36,625 bases of DNA from positions 1 to 36,625 of the forward strand of contig UQFM01000011.1 in the NCBI GenBank assembly GCA_900540295.1. Reading direction: 5' to 3'. This document shows, in pieces, positions 6,843 through 14,716 of the stretch (its first letter is position 1; every line of letters begins with the position of its first letter). The position numbers were made by a program, and so were the translations under genes. The DNA comes from an uncultured Oscillospiraceae bacterium (GTDB lineage: Bacteria > Bacillota > Clostridia > Oscillospirales > Acutalibacteraceae). The notes below the pieces were generated by a model. That model ran no database searches, was not told the origin of the DNA, and was given only the letters and a program-made list of their open reading frames with translations.

Positions 6843-6956
6843 TTATTTTTAAAGATGGATTAACATTGAAAATATATTAGAAAAGCTTCCCGCACCGAAA
6901 TCTCCAGCAATGCTCCATATCGGACATATAGACCCGTACATAAAAAATCATACCGT

Positions 6957-7390
6957 TTACCAAACCCTTGAGCCTGAAGCGGCTTGGAGAATCCAACGTG
7001 CGTCTATCGCGGTAATTTTGCCGTCACCGTTCACATCTGCGGCGGCTTTCTGTTCCTCGGTCAGCGTGCGTGCGCCTGACGCCGCCTGCAATGCCCAGCG
7101 CGCGTCAATCGCAGTGATTTTGCCGTCGCCGTTGACATCGCCGAGCAAAGTTTTCACAACGGATAAATTCCATGTGCCGCCCGCAAGGGAAACGGCTTTG
7201 TCACTGCCGTCATAGGCTTCTTCGATTGCAACCGTCAAATCCGTCAGACATGCCGCGGGCGCGATGACCTCGAAGGTCAAAACAGCAATTTTTCCTGCGG
7301 ATACGGCGGTATTATCGATACACGCCAGCTTGACAACACCCGTGTTCCCCGCATATGCATCGCACATATCGAACGCCGATTCCGTGCAAG
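6957..7390 (-). pseudogene. Truncated cohesin-like/dockerin secreted protein, C-terminal fragment
   Basis: The C-terminal end is a type I dockerin of two calcium-binding repeats: DVNGDGKITAIDARWALQ, then a 19-residue linker, then DVNGDGKITAIDARWILQ, ending SGSRVW and stop. Dockerins anchor secreted enzymes to cohesin scaffolds. Before it, about 70 residues (GKIAVLTFEVIAPAACLTDL and onward) resemble the last strands of a cohesin-like beta-sandwich. The first Met, at 7367, has no ribosome site. The coding sense continues upstream (SAFDMCDAYAGNTGV) until a terminator hairpin at 7391, with no start or export signal. This is the tail of a much larger gene whose 5' part has been lost, so I call it a fragment. 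Confidence 0.72.
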
Positions 7391-7422
7391 AAGACCGTTC
7401 GTTTTCGGAACGGTCTTTTTTT
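7391..7422 (+). terminator. Orphan terminator beside the truncated dockerin gene
   Basis: 10-bp stem (7391-7400 with 7408-7417), 7-base loop and seven T on the plus strand. No plus-strand gene leads into it, so it is probably left over from the rearrangement that truncated the dockerin gene. Confidence 0.75.
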
Positions 7423-7429
7423 GTGTCAA

Positions 7430-7870
7430 TGCGGACTTGGTTTTATCCGTATGTGTGGAAAAACGCAGTTCGCGCATATGGAGTTTACCCGAAATTGTCA
7501 TTCTGAGCGCATTGAAGAATCTCACACAACAGAGGATGAATTTGATACACGTGTAGGGACCAACCTCTGTGTTGTTCCGTGGGATTCCATCGAATTTTTG
7601 CGGACGCCGGGTGCACGCCCCTACGGGTTTGGTAGCTATTTTGCACACCGTAGGGACAGCCCTTGTGGCTGTCCGTTTGCGGGCGATTCGTGAATCGCCC
7701 CTATGTGATTGTGTGTTGCCGTTTACTTTGTGCAGATTTTTTTACTATGCTCGGGTCGTCGCGGACGCCGACCCCTACAAGACTGCAAAGATTTGTCATT
7801 CTGATCTTAGTGAAAGATTTCATACGGCAGAGGGGACCTTTCATGCGCGTAGAAATTCTGCCTAAAATCG
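7430..7870. repeat. Intergenic mosaic of short palindromic repeats
   Basis: There is no gene here. Modules shared with 26297-26757, 28010-28225 and 30101-30360 are: TGTCATTCTGAGC...GAAGAATCTC (7496-7523) and a decayed copy (7794-7820); and small hairpins that begin or end in GTAGGG/CCCTAC (7551-7579, 7604-7624, 7650-7676, 7680-7703, 7752-7779). Each hairpin has its own stem sequence but the same outer bases. They look like REP/MITE-type elements without their own coding capacity. Confidence 0.7.
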
Positions 7871-7877
7871 TTTTAAA

Positions 7878-7925
7878 AAGCAAATCCCCAACCGTCTGTG
7901 TAATAAAACGGTTGGGGATTTGCTT
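7878..7925 (-). terminator. Terminator of der
   Basis: Perfect 17-bp stem (7878-7894 with 7909-7925), 14-base loop, then TTTTTAAAA in the direction of der. Confidence 0.92.
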
Positions 7926-7935
7926 ATATTTTCTG

Positions 7936-9279
7936 TTATTTCGTATCTTTTTTGCCGTTTCTGCCTTGGCGTTCACGGATGATGAAACGCGTGGGCGTGC
8001 CCTCTAATCCGAACACCTCGCGGATTTGGTTGTCAATATAGCGCTGATAGCTGTAATGGAACAGCTCCTTGCTGTTGACAAAGCAGACGAATGTCGGCGG
8101 GCGCGTGGACGCCTGCGTCATATAATAAATCTTTAAGCGTCTGCCCTTGTCGGTCGGGGGCTGGACGCGCGTGGTCGCATCTGCCAGCACTTCATTGAGC
8201 TTGCCCGTGGAAATACGCATCGCGTTTTGCCCGTTGACAAATTTTATCAGTTCAAACAGGCGGTCAAGACGCTGTCCCGTTTTCGCCGAAATGAAGATAA
8301 TCGGTGCATAGCTCATAAACGAAAAATCATTCATCAGCTTTTTGCGCTCTTTGTCCATCGTTTTGCCGTCTTTGGCGACAGCATCCCATTTATTCACCGC
8401 GATAATGCATGCCTTGCCAAGCTCGTGCGCAATGCCCGCGACCTTGGAGTCCTGCTCGGTGAAGCCCTCAGTCGCGTCAATCATAATCACACAGACGTCG
8501 GCACGCTCCACCGCCATACGGGCGCGGATGACCGAGTATTTTTCAATTTGGTCTTCCACCTTGCTTTTGCGGCGCAGTCCTGCGGTGTCGATAAACACAA
8601 AATTGCCGAATTGATTTTCGACCAGTGTATCTGTCGCGTCACGCGTTGTGCCTGCTATGTTCGACACAATCGCGCGGGTTTCGCCTGTGACGGCGTTCAC
8701 CAACGAGGATTTGCCGACATTCGGTTTGCCGATGACCGCCACACGGACGGTTTCGGAGTCGTCCTCCTCTTCCTCCTGTTCAGGAAGCAATTCGAGAACA
8801 GCGTCCAAAAGGTCGCCTGTGCCGTGACCGTGCACGGAAGAAACGGGAATCGGGTCGCCGAGTCCGAGATTATAAAACTCATAAAATTCTGCGGGCGTTT
8901 CACCGATGGTATCACACTTGTTGACACACAGCACAATCGGCTTACCGCTTTTTTGCAGCATGGTTGCCACTTCGTGGTCAGTGGCGACTACGCCTGTGCG
9001 TAAATCGGTCACCAACACAATTACATCGGCGCTATCCACCGCAAGCTGTGCCTGACGGCGCATCTGCGACAGAATGATGTCATCGGAATACGGCTCGATA
9101 CCGCCTGTATCCACCAACAGCATATTGCGCCCGAGCCACTCACAGTCGCCGTAAATACGGTCACGCGTGACGCCTGGTGTGTCGTCCACAATCGATAATC
9201 TCTGCCCGATGAGTTTATTGAACAAGGTGCTTTTGCCGACATTCGGTCTGCCGACGATTGCCACTACGGGTCTTGCCAT
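7936..9279 (-). CDS. der: Ribosome-assembly GTPase Der (EngA)
   Basis: Essential double GTPase that acts in assembly of the large ribosomal subunit. It has two G domains in tandem: first P-loop GRPNVGKST (10-18) with DTPGVTRD and VDTGG, second P-loop GKPNVGKSS (184-192) with AGTTRD and DTAG, NKCD and NKWD specificity motifs, and a C-terminal KH-like domain ending in a basic tail. The 447-residue length is normal. The ATG at 9279 follows GGGGGTG. It begins only two bases after the DUF512 gene ends, so the pair is co-transcribed. Confidence 0.98.
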   Translation of the reverse strand: MARPVVAIVGRPNVGKSTLFNKLIGQRLSIVDDTPGVTRDRIYGDCEWLGRNMLLVDTGGIEPYSDDIILSQMRRQAQLAVDSADVIVLVTDLRTGVVATDHEVATMLQKSGKPIVLCVNKCDTIGETPAEFYEFYNLGLGDPIPVSSVHGHGTGDLLDAVLELLPEQEEEEDDSETVRVAVIGKPNVGKSSLVNAVTGETRAIVSNIAGTTRDATDTLVENQFGNFVFIDTAGLRRKSKVEDQIEKYSVIRARMAVERADVCVIMIDATEGFTEQDSKVAGIAHELGKACIIAVNKWDAVAKDGKTMDKERKKLMNDFSFMSYAPIIFISAKTGQRLDRLFELIKFVNGQNAMRISTGKLNEVLADATTRVQPPTDKGRRLKIYYMTQASTRPPTFVCFVNSKELFHYSYQRYIDNQIREVFGLEGTPTRFIIRERQGRNGKKDTK

Positions 9280-9281
9280 AT

Positions 9282-10589
9282 TTACACCCCCATAAGGTTC
9301 TGAAGCAGTTCTTCGCCCCGATTGCCTGTCGGTATCACAGGCACACCGAGCGCGGATTCCGCCTCTTTTAAGGTTATATCGTCTAAAAATTTATTGTTTT
9401 CGGTGGAATGCGACGTGTAGTCTATCGTCATCACCAGCGGAATCAGCAATGCGTCGCCGAGGTCGCGGTCTCTCAGCTGTTCCAGCAAATCCTTGCCCGT
9501 CAGCAACCCTGCAACGGTAATTTCTTCGCCGAAAAAGTGATTGACGATTTTCACGACTTCTATATCACAGCCGATTTTTTCCGACGCCGCCGTGCAAAAT
9601 TCCGATATAAGCGGATACGCCGCCGCGCCCGTGGCAAGGGTCAGCTTTTTATAACGGGATTTTTGCGTACAGGCTTCGAGTGCTTCATAAAACTCTGTTT
9701 TGAGCGAAGTCCAAAGCCCGACGCCGTTGTCGATTTGCGGATAGTCGTCGTAGTATTCTTCGGGCGGCAATTCACGCTCTGCTTTTAAGAAAAACTCATC
9801 CGACGGGTAGCACAGACGAATGCCGTGTTCCGCCTTGAAGTGTTCGGAAAAGGTTTCTATAATATCAATGACCGCACCCGCCGTCTCTTTCGTATAGCTT
9901 GTAAGCGGATACAAGCCGTCACGGAATTTGGTTAAGCCCACGGGGACTGCGGCGATGCTTTGCACCGACGGATACAGCTTTGCAAGCTCACGGATGCTGT
10001 ATTCCAATTCCTTACCGTCGTTAATCCCCGGGCACAGCACCAGCTGTGTATTCATTTGAATACCCGCATCGGCAAATCGTTTCAGCGCCGAAAGCGCTTT
10101 TCCCGCATTTTTGTTATTCATCATCTGCACGCGCAGTTCGGGATTCATGGTATGCACGGAAATGTTGACAGGACTGATGTGCATGTCGATAATGCGCTGA
10201 ATTTCGTGTTCGGAGATATTCGTAAGCGTGATATAGTTCCCGAACAAAAACGACAGACGCGAATCGTCATCCTTAAAGTACAGACTTTCACGCATACCTT
10301 TCGGCAACTGGTCGATAAAGCAGAAAATGCATTTATTTTTGCAGTGCTGCTGCTTGTCCATTAAATAGGTCGCGAAAGAAAGCCCCGTGTCGGCGGTCCG
10401 CATATGCACCGTCCGTGTTTTGCCGCCGTGCGAAAACTCCATGGTAACAGGCGCAAAGCTCATGCGGAAGTCGTAATCGAGAATGTCCTCGATTACGTAC
10501 CCGTCCACGCGAAGCAGTGTATCGCCCGCGCGTACACCTGCAAACCAACAGCGTGAAAAACGCCGAACAGATTGAATTTCAACAGCCAT
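9282..10589 (-). CDS. DUF512 PDZ/radical-SAM-like Fe-S protein
   Basis: A 435-residue protein with an N-terminal PDZ-like segment (about 1-65, AGVRAGDTLLRVDGYVIEDI), then a CX3CX2C cluster (C83, C87, C90 in HCKNKCIFCFIDQLP) that matches radical-SAM iron-sulfur binding, a barrel region with VNISVHTMNPELR and QLVLCPGINDG, and the C-terminal DUF512 domain. Its reaction is unknown. It is widespread in Clostridia and commonly stands next to der, as here. The ATG at 10589 follows GGAGGTGA. It lies downstream of the rpmF terminator, so it may depend on read-through or a weak promoter I cannot see. Confidence 0.9.
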   Translation of the reverse strand: MAVEIQSVRRFSRCWFAGVRAGDTLLRVDGYVIEDILDYDFRMSFAPVTMEFSHGGKTRTVHMRTADTGLSFATYLMDKQQHCKNKCIFCFIDQLPKGMRESLYFKDDDSRLSFLFGNYITLTNISEHEIQRIIDMHISPVNISVHTMNPELRVQMMNNKNAGKALSALKRFADAGIQMNTQLVLCPGINDGKELEYSIRELAKLYPSVQSIAAVPVGLTKFRDGLYPLTSYTKETAGAVIDIIETFSEHFKAEHGIRLCYPSDEFFLKAERELPPEEYYDDYPQIDNGVGLWTSLKTEFYEALEACTQKSRYKKLTLATGAAAYPLISEFCTAASEKIGCDIEVVKIVNHFFGEEITVAGLLTGKDLLEQLRDRDLGDALLIPLVMTIDYTSHSTENNKFLDDITLKEAESALGVPVIPTGNRGEELLQNLMGV

Positions 10590-10619
10590 GCCTTGTCACC
10601 TCCGTTTTCACACGAGAAA

Positions 10620-10649
10620 AAGGCGGGGAAGCAAAGCCTTCTCCACCTT
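10620..10649 (-). terminator. Terminator after rpmF
   Basis: 12-bp stem with one mismatch and one G-U (10620-10631 with 10638-10649), followed by TTTTTC on the minus strand. It separates yceD-rpmF from DUF512-der. Confidence 0.75.
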
Positions 10650-10672
10650 TCCAAGCACTAAAATGTTTGCTG

Positions 10673-10855
10673 TTACGCTTCTTTAACAATGACCTGTCTG
10701 CCGTTGTAGTAACCGCAAACCGCGCACACTCTGTGTGTTCTTTTGTATTCACCGCAGTTCGGGCACTTCTGAAGCTCGGGAGCGTTCATTTTCCAGACGC
10801 TGGAACGTCTTTTGTCTCTTCTCGCTTTGGAAACTCTTCTCTTCGGTACTGCCAT
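10673..10855 (-). CDS. rpmF: 50S ribosomal protein L32
   Basis: A 60-residue basic protein starting MAVPKRRVSKARRDKRRS, the universal L32 N-terminus. It has a zinc-binding pair, CPNC (31-34) and CAVC (44-47), so this is the zinc-containing paralogue form. It follows the yceD gene by 30 bases, the conserved yceD-rpmF arrangement. Confidence 0.98.
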   Translation of the reverse strand: MAVPKRRVSKARRDKRRSSVWKMNAPELQKCPNCGEYKRTHRVCAVCGYYNGRQVIVKEA

Positions 10856-10885
10856 TTCAAGCTCTCCTTATGAAAAAATTACAAA

Positions 10886-11365
10886 TTACGAATCGCTGAG
10901 CAATTCCTGCAAAACCGCCAAGCGCGGGTCAACAGGCTTTTTACAGCCGCACGCCGTTTCGTTGCGGTCAGCGCCGCACATCGGACAAAGCCCTTTACAA
11001 TCTGCCCTGCACAAAACCTTTGTCGGCAAAGCCAGTAAAACATCTTCACGAAGAAGTGCATCCAAATCAAAATGCATATCCTCGATTAGAATAAAATCGT
11101 CATTGTCCGCATCGTTAAGCGTGGGCGTTAAAACATGGGTAAACTGTTTTTGAAAAGCGCGCGGCGTGGGTTTTAAGCAACGGTCACACGGGACGGAATC
11201 CTGAAAGGAAATGTCCGACGTCAGTGTGACAACACCCGCACGGTTCTCGACGGTTCCCGACACTTGCACGGGAACATCGACGCCGCTGTCGTCCATACAA
11301 AAAGAATATATGAATTCTTTTTTCAACCCGACGTTATTAAAAATAGGCTCCAGTTCAATAAACAT
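10886..11365 (-). CDS. YceD/DUF177 family protein
   Basis: A 159-residue protein of the DUF177 family, which in other bacteria is tied to 23S rRNA accumulation and is nearly always encoded before rpmF. Visible are a CDRC pair in the middle, an acidic stretch (DADNDDFILIED), and a cysteine-rich C-terminal region (CRADCKGLCPMCG ... CGC) typical of the Gram-positive form. The ATG at 11365 lies about 20 bases after the predicted start of transcription, with GAGGTAG as ribosome site. Confidence 0.92.
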   Translation of the reverse strand: MFIELEPIFNNVGLKKEFIYSFCMDDSGVDVPVQVSGTVENRAGVVTLTSDISFQDSVPCDRCLKPTPRAFQKQFTHVLTPTLNDADNDDFILIEDMHFDLDALLREDVLLALPTKVLCRADCKGLCPMCGADRNETACGCKKPVDPRLAVLQELLSDS

Positions 11366-11393
11366 ACTCTACCTCAATACGAACGCAAATGAT

Positions 11394-11422
11394 ATTATAA
11401 AGGGTATATTCCGTTTTGTCAA
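11394..11422 (-). promoter_or_regulatory. Consensus promoter of yceD-rpmF
   Basis: TTGACA (11422-11417), 17-bp spacer, TATAAT (11399-11394): a full-consensus sigma-A promoter, as expected for a ribosomal protein gene. Confidence 0.92.
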
Positions 11423-11459
11423 CAAAAACTTTCGGAAAATCCGCTTTTTCCGCGAAAAA

Positions 11460-11485
11460 AAGCCGCTGTGCCAGCACAACGGCTT
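11460..11485 (-). terminator. Terminator after the small P-loop gene
   Basis: AAGCCG-type stem of 11-12 bp (11460-11471 with 11474-11485, one G-U) followed by seven T on the minus strand, 20 bases past the stop codon. Confidence 0.85.
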
Positions 11486-11505
11486 CGCTTTTTTCGAAGA
11501 AATGC

Positions 11506-11925
11506 TCAGTTGATTTTTTCGCAGTATGCGAACATTCTCTCGGGAAGATTCTCAAGGTCTGTCGAAACCGTGAAGGTGAACGCCGTACCCGAAATTTTGG
11601 AAAGCGCATCGACCTTGCCCAAGAAATCGGCAAGCGCTTCATAATCTCTGCCACCGATGCGGAAGGTTGCATCTACAAAAATGTCGGTAATATCGTGGTC
11701 GCCTGCGCAAAGACCGCTTAAAAAGCCGTAAAGCGCATCAAAACCCGATACAGAGAAGCTGTCCGTCGCCACAAGACGGGCGCGGTAATTTACATCGTAT
11801 GTAAGCTTAGTCTCCTTCTCGACACAGATAACATTGCCGTTGGATTTTTCAATCGCGGCATTTACTTTGTCAACAAGAAGCTTTGTTTTGCCTGAACCTT
11901 TGTGTCCAATGATAAGAGATACCAT
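11506..11925 (-). CDS. Small P-loop ATP-binding protein
   Basis: A 139-residue protein starting MVSLIIGHKGSGKT, with a Walker A motif GHKGSGKT and a likely Walker B (DIFVDATF, about 86-93). It looks like a single, minimal P-loop NTPase domain. I do not recognise a named family. An ATG 18 bases upstream lies inside the Shine-Dalgarno AGGAGGAG, so I place the start at 11925. It follows pgi by 55 bases and ends at a strong terminator, so it is the second gene of a pgi operon. A link to sugar metabolism is only suggested by position. Confidence 0.75.
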   Translation of the reverse strand: MVSLIIGHKGSGKTKLLVDKVNAAIEKSNGNVICVEKETKLTYDVNYRARLVATDSFSVSGFDALYGFLSGLCAGDHDITDIFVDATFRIGGRDYEALADFLGKVDALSKISGTAFTFTVSTDLENLPERMFAYCEKIN

Positions 11926-11980
11926 AAAGATCTCCTCCTGCATATTTATTTAATCCGCCCAACGCGGGAATCAACAAGAA

Positions 11981-13321
11981 TTACAGCCCGAGTCTTGCCT
12001 CAAGCACTTTGGTCATTTCTTCATAGCCGGGTTTGCCGAGCAACGCAAACATGTTGCGCTTATAGCTTTCAACACCGGGCTGATTGAAGGGATTCACGCC
12101 GAGAATATAGCCCGAAACCGCGCACGCCTTTTCGAGGAAATAGACGAGATAACCGAAGTTGTAAGCATCCATTTCATCGACTTCCAGCACGGCGTTCGGC
12201 ACGCCGCCGTCTACGTGCGCAAGTACGGTGCCTTCAAACGCCTTGCGGTTGACATATGCCATCGTTTTGCCCGCGAGGAAATTGAGTCCGTCGGCATTGG
12301 ACGCTTCCGTACCGATAGTGACCTCGGTTTTCGGCTTCGAGAACACAACAGCGGTTTCGAACATCACGCGTTCGCCCTCTTGGATATACTGCCCCATAGA
12401 GTGCAAATCGGTGGAGAACACCGCGCTTGCAGGGAACAGCCCCTTGCCGTCCTTGCCCTCGGATTCGCCGAAGAGCTGTTTAAACCATTCGTTCATCATG
12501 GTATAGTCGGGTTCATAGGCGACCATCATTTCAACGGACTTGCCTTTTCTGTAAAGGATATTCCGCACGGCGGCGTATTTTGCGCAGTCATTCTGAGAGA
12601 GGTCATCTGAAGTGAAGGCTTCGCGTGCATCTGCCGCGCCCTGCATCATTTTTGCAATGTCAATGCCTGCCGCGGCAATCGGCAAAAGACCGACCGCAGT
12701 CAAAACGGAATAGCGTCCGCCGACATCGTCGGGCACAACAAAGGTCTCATAGCCCTGTTCGTCGGAAAGTGCTTTCAAGGTGCCTTTCGCCTTATCAGTC
12801 GTTACGTAAATACGCTTTGCCGCTTCTTCTTTTCCGTACTTTTTCTCGAGCAATTCGCGGAAGATGCGGAAAGAAATTGCAGGCTCGGTGGTCGTACCGG
12901 ATTTTGAAATCACGTTTACCGAAAAATCCTTACCCTCGCAAAGGGCTACCAATTCGTTGAGTGCGGCAGAGCTGATGGAATTACCGCTGAAGAAAATCTG
13001 CGGTGTATCTTTGCAAAGTAAATTATAATTCTGTGATTTGCAGAATTCAATAGCGGCGCGTGCGCCGAGATAACTGCCGCCGATGCCGATGACGATAAGC
13101 ACCTGTGAATCTTTGCGGATTTTTTCAGCCGCTTTTTCAATGCGGGCAAATTCCTCTTTATCGTAATTTACGGGCAAATCGACCCAACCGAGGAAATCGT
13201 TGCCCGCACCCGACTTGTCGTGCAAAGTCTTTTGCGCGGCTTTTACCTCGTCGGAAATCGCGGCGTAGTCGCTGTCCGAAATAAAATCATTCAAATATTT
13301 TGTGTTTAATTTTACTGCCAT
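11981..13321 (-). CDS. pgi: Glucose-6-phosphate isomerase
   Basis: Cytoplasmic glycolytic enzyme interconverting glucose-6-phosphate and fructose-6-phosphate. The 446-residue length is typical of Gram-positive PGI. Signatures are GIGGSYLGARA (about 79-89), SKSGTTTEP (sugar-phosphate loop), DVGGRYSVLTAVGLLP, the FSTDLHSMGQYIQEG segment with the catalytic Glu, and the C-terminal NPFNQPGVESYK with the catalytic Lys. A promoter lies at 13376-13404. The ribosome site AAAGGGG is rather far (13 bases) from the ATG. Confidence 0.98.
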   Translation of the reverse strand: MAVKLNTKYLNDFISDSDYAAISDEVKAAQKTLHDKSGAGNDFLGWVDLPVNYDKEEFARIEKAAEKIRKDSQVLIVIGIGGSYLGARAAIEFCKSQNYNLLCKDTPQIFFSGNSISSAALNELVALCEGKDFSVNVISKSGTTTEPAISFRIFRELLEKKYGKEEAAKRIYVTTDKAKGTLKALSDEQGYETFVVPDDVGGRYSVLTAVGLLPIAAAGIDIAKMMQGAADAREAFTSDDLSQNDCAKYAAVRNILYRKGKSVEMMVAYEPDYTMMNEWFKQLFGESEGKDGKGLFPASAVFSTDLHSMGQYIQEGERVMFETAVVFSKPKTEVTIGTEASNADGLNFLAGKTMAYVNRKAFEGTVLAHVDGGVPNAVLEVDEMDAYNFGYLVYFLEKACAVSGYILGVNPFNQPGVESYKRNMFALLGKPGYEEMTKVLEARLGL

Positions 13322-13375
13322 ATGCTGTTGTTTACCCCTTTGATAATCTATATCTTATTCTTTCTGTTAGCACTT

Positions 13376-13404
13376 ATTTTACCCTAATTTCGCTTTGTTT
13401 TCAA
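13376..13404 (-). promoter_or_regulatory. Promoter of pgi
   Basis: TTGAAA (13404-13399), 17-bp spacer, TAAAAT (13381-13376). Confidence 0.75.
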
Positions 13405-13460
13405 TACAAATTTATGAATTTTTTTGAAATTCTGCACACACGGCACTTTCCGCATGAAAA

Positions 13461-14615
13461 TCAAGTACAAATCAGACACAAAATCCGTCGAAGGGTCTCA
13501 AAAAAGGTCAGACGCGGGATTTCGTTTTCGCAAAGCAAATCATAGGTATATACCGTTTCGCCGTCCAGCTTAAAGCAGACGCGTCCTAAAAGCTGTCCTT
13601 TCTCGACAGGCGCGGCAACAGAGGCGGCAAGGTCAATTTCCTGCGTAACGCTGTCCGCTTTTCCCTTTTCAAGCAAAACGCTCTGCGCTTCGGGAATGAC
13701 GGGCATCACGGAATCCACGGTACCGCCGAGTACCGTTACGGCGGGAATCCGTGCAACATCCACCGTCAGCGCGGTGCTTTCGTAATTGGCGAAGCCCCAG
13801 TCGAGCATTGCACGTGCGCTCCCAAAACGGTCATCGCTTGTTTCACTGCCGAGCACCACGGCAATCAAATGCAAATCGCCCCGCTTCGCCGATGCGGAAA
13901 CGCAACAGCCTGCTTTGGAAGTCGTGCCTGTTTTCAAGCCCGTTGCGCCCTCATAAAACCGCACCAGCTTATTGGTATTGACAAGCTCTGTTTTGCCGCC
14001 GCGCAGAGAATCCATCCAAATGGTGGAATAGTTGGTAATTTGTTTATGCGACAGCAGTTCCGCCGACATCAGCGCAATGTCATAGGCGCTGGTTTTGTGG
14101 TTTTCGGCGGTATCGTCGAGTCCCGTGCAGTTTTCAAAATTCGTATCGTGCATACCGAGCTCTTTGGCGCGCGAATTCATCATTTTTACAAATCCCGCAC
14201 TGCTTCCCGCAACATATTCTCCGAGTGCCTCGCACGCATCGTTGGCACTGGCGACCACAGCGGCTTTCAAAAGTTCGTCCACCGTCATCTGTTCGCCCTC
14301 CTCCAGCCAAATCTGCGAGCCGCCTTTTTCACACGCTTCACGGCTTGCGGTAACCGTATCGTTCAGGGTAATTTTTCCGCTGTCGAGCGCCTCCATCACC
14401 AAAAGAATCGTCATCACCTTAGTTACGGAAGCGGGAAACAGCTGTTCGTGCGCATTTTGCGCCATCAGCACCCGCCCCGTGTCGGCGTCCATTAAAACGC
14501 CCGACTTTGCTTTGATTTCCACCTGCATGGGCGGCAGTTCCTCTGCCGCAAACGCAGGCATACACATAGCCAATAAGATACACAGCGAGAGTACCGCCGC
14601 AAAAATTTTTTTCAT
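13461..14615 (-). CDS. dacF: D-alanyl-D-alanine carboxypeptidase (penicillin-binding protein 5/6 type)
   Basis: Exported enzyme that trims the terminal D-Ala from peptidoglycan stem peptides. A signal peptide (1-23, cut after AFA) is followed by a serine-peptidase S11 domain with all three active-site motifs: SVTK (63-66), SAN (123-125) and KTG (228-230). A beta-rich C-terminal domain follows from about 285, and the last 17 residues (RLTFFETLRRILCLICT) are amphipathic, as in the membrane anchor of PBP5-like enzymes. The 384-residue length is normal. The gene is divergent from ligA and ends 139 bases before pgi starts. DacA is an equally possible name. Confidence 0.93.
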   Translation of the reverse strand: MKKIFAAVLSLCILLAMCMPAFAAEELPPMQVEIKAKSGVLMDADTGRVLMAQNAHEQLFPASVTKVMTILLVMEALDSGKITLNDTVTASREACEKGGSQIWLEEGEQMTVDELLKAAVVASANDACEALGEYVAGSSAGFVKMMNSRAKELGMHDTNFENCTGLDDTAENHKTSAYDIALMSAELLSHKQITNYSTIWMDSLRGGKTELVNTNKLVRFYEGATGLKTGTTSKAGCCVSASAKRGDLHLIAVVLGSETSDDRFGSARAMLDWGFANYESTALTVDVARIPAVTVLGGTVDSVMPVIPEAQSVLLEKGKADSVTQEIDLAASVAAPVEKGQLLGRVCFKLDGETVYTYDLLCENEIPRLTFFETLRRILCLICT

Positions 14616-14658
14616 CGGTCATAACCCCTTTCTTTCTACTTCTATATGCACATTGGGA

Positions 14659-14686
14659 TTGTAAAAATGAATTTTTGTGATACAAT
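14659..14686 (+). promoter_or_regulatory. Promoter of ligA
   Basis: TTGTAA (14659-14664), 16-bp spacer, TACAAT (14681-14686); about 30 bases before the ligA ATG at 14717. Confidence 0.6.
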
Positions 14687-14716
14687 TATACAGAGAATTT
14701 CTTTAGGAGTACCGAT

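Noticed and set aside
8227..9003. 258-codon plus-strand open frame opposite der
   Set aside because: Antisense shadow of a conserved GTPase gene, with no ribosome site or domain.
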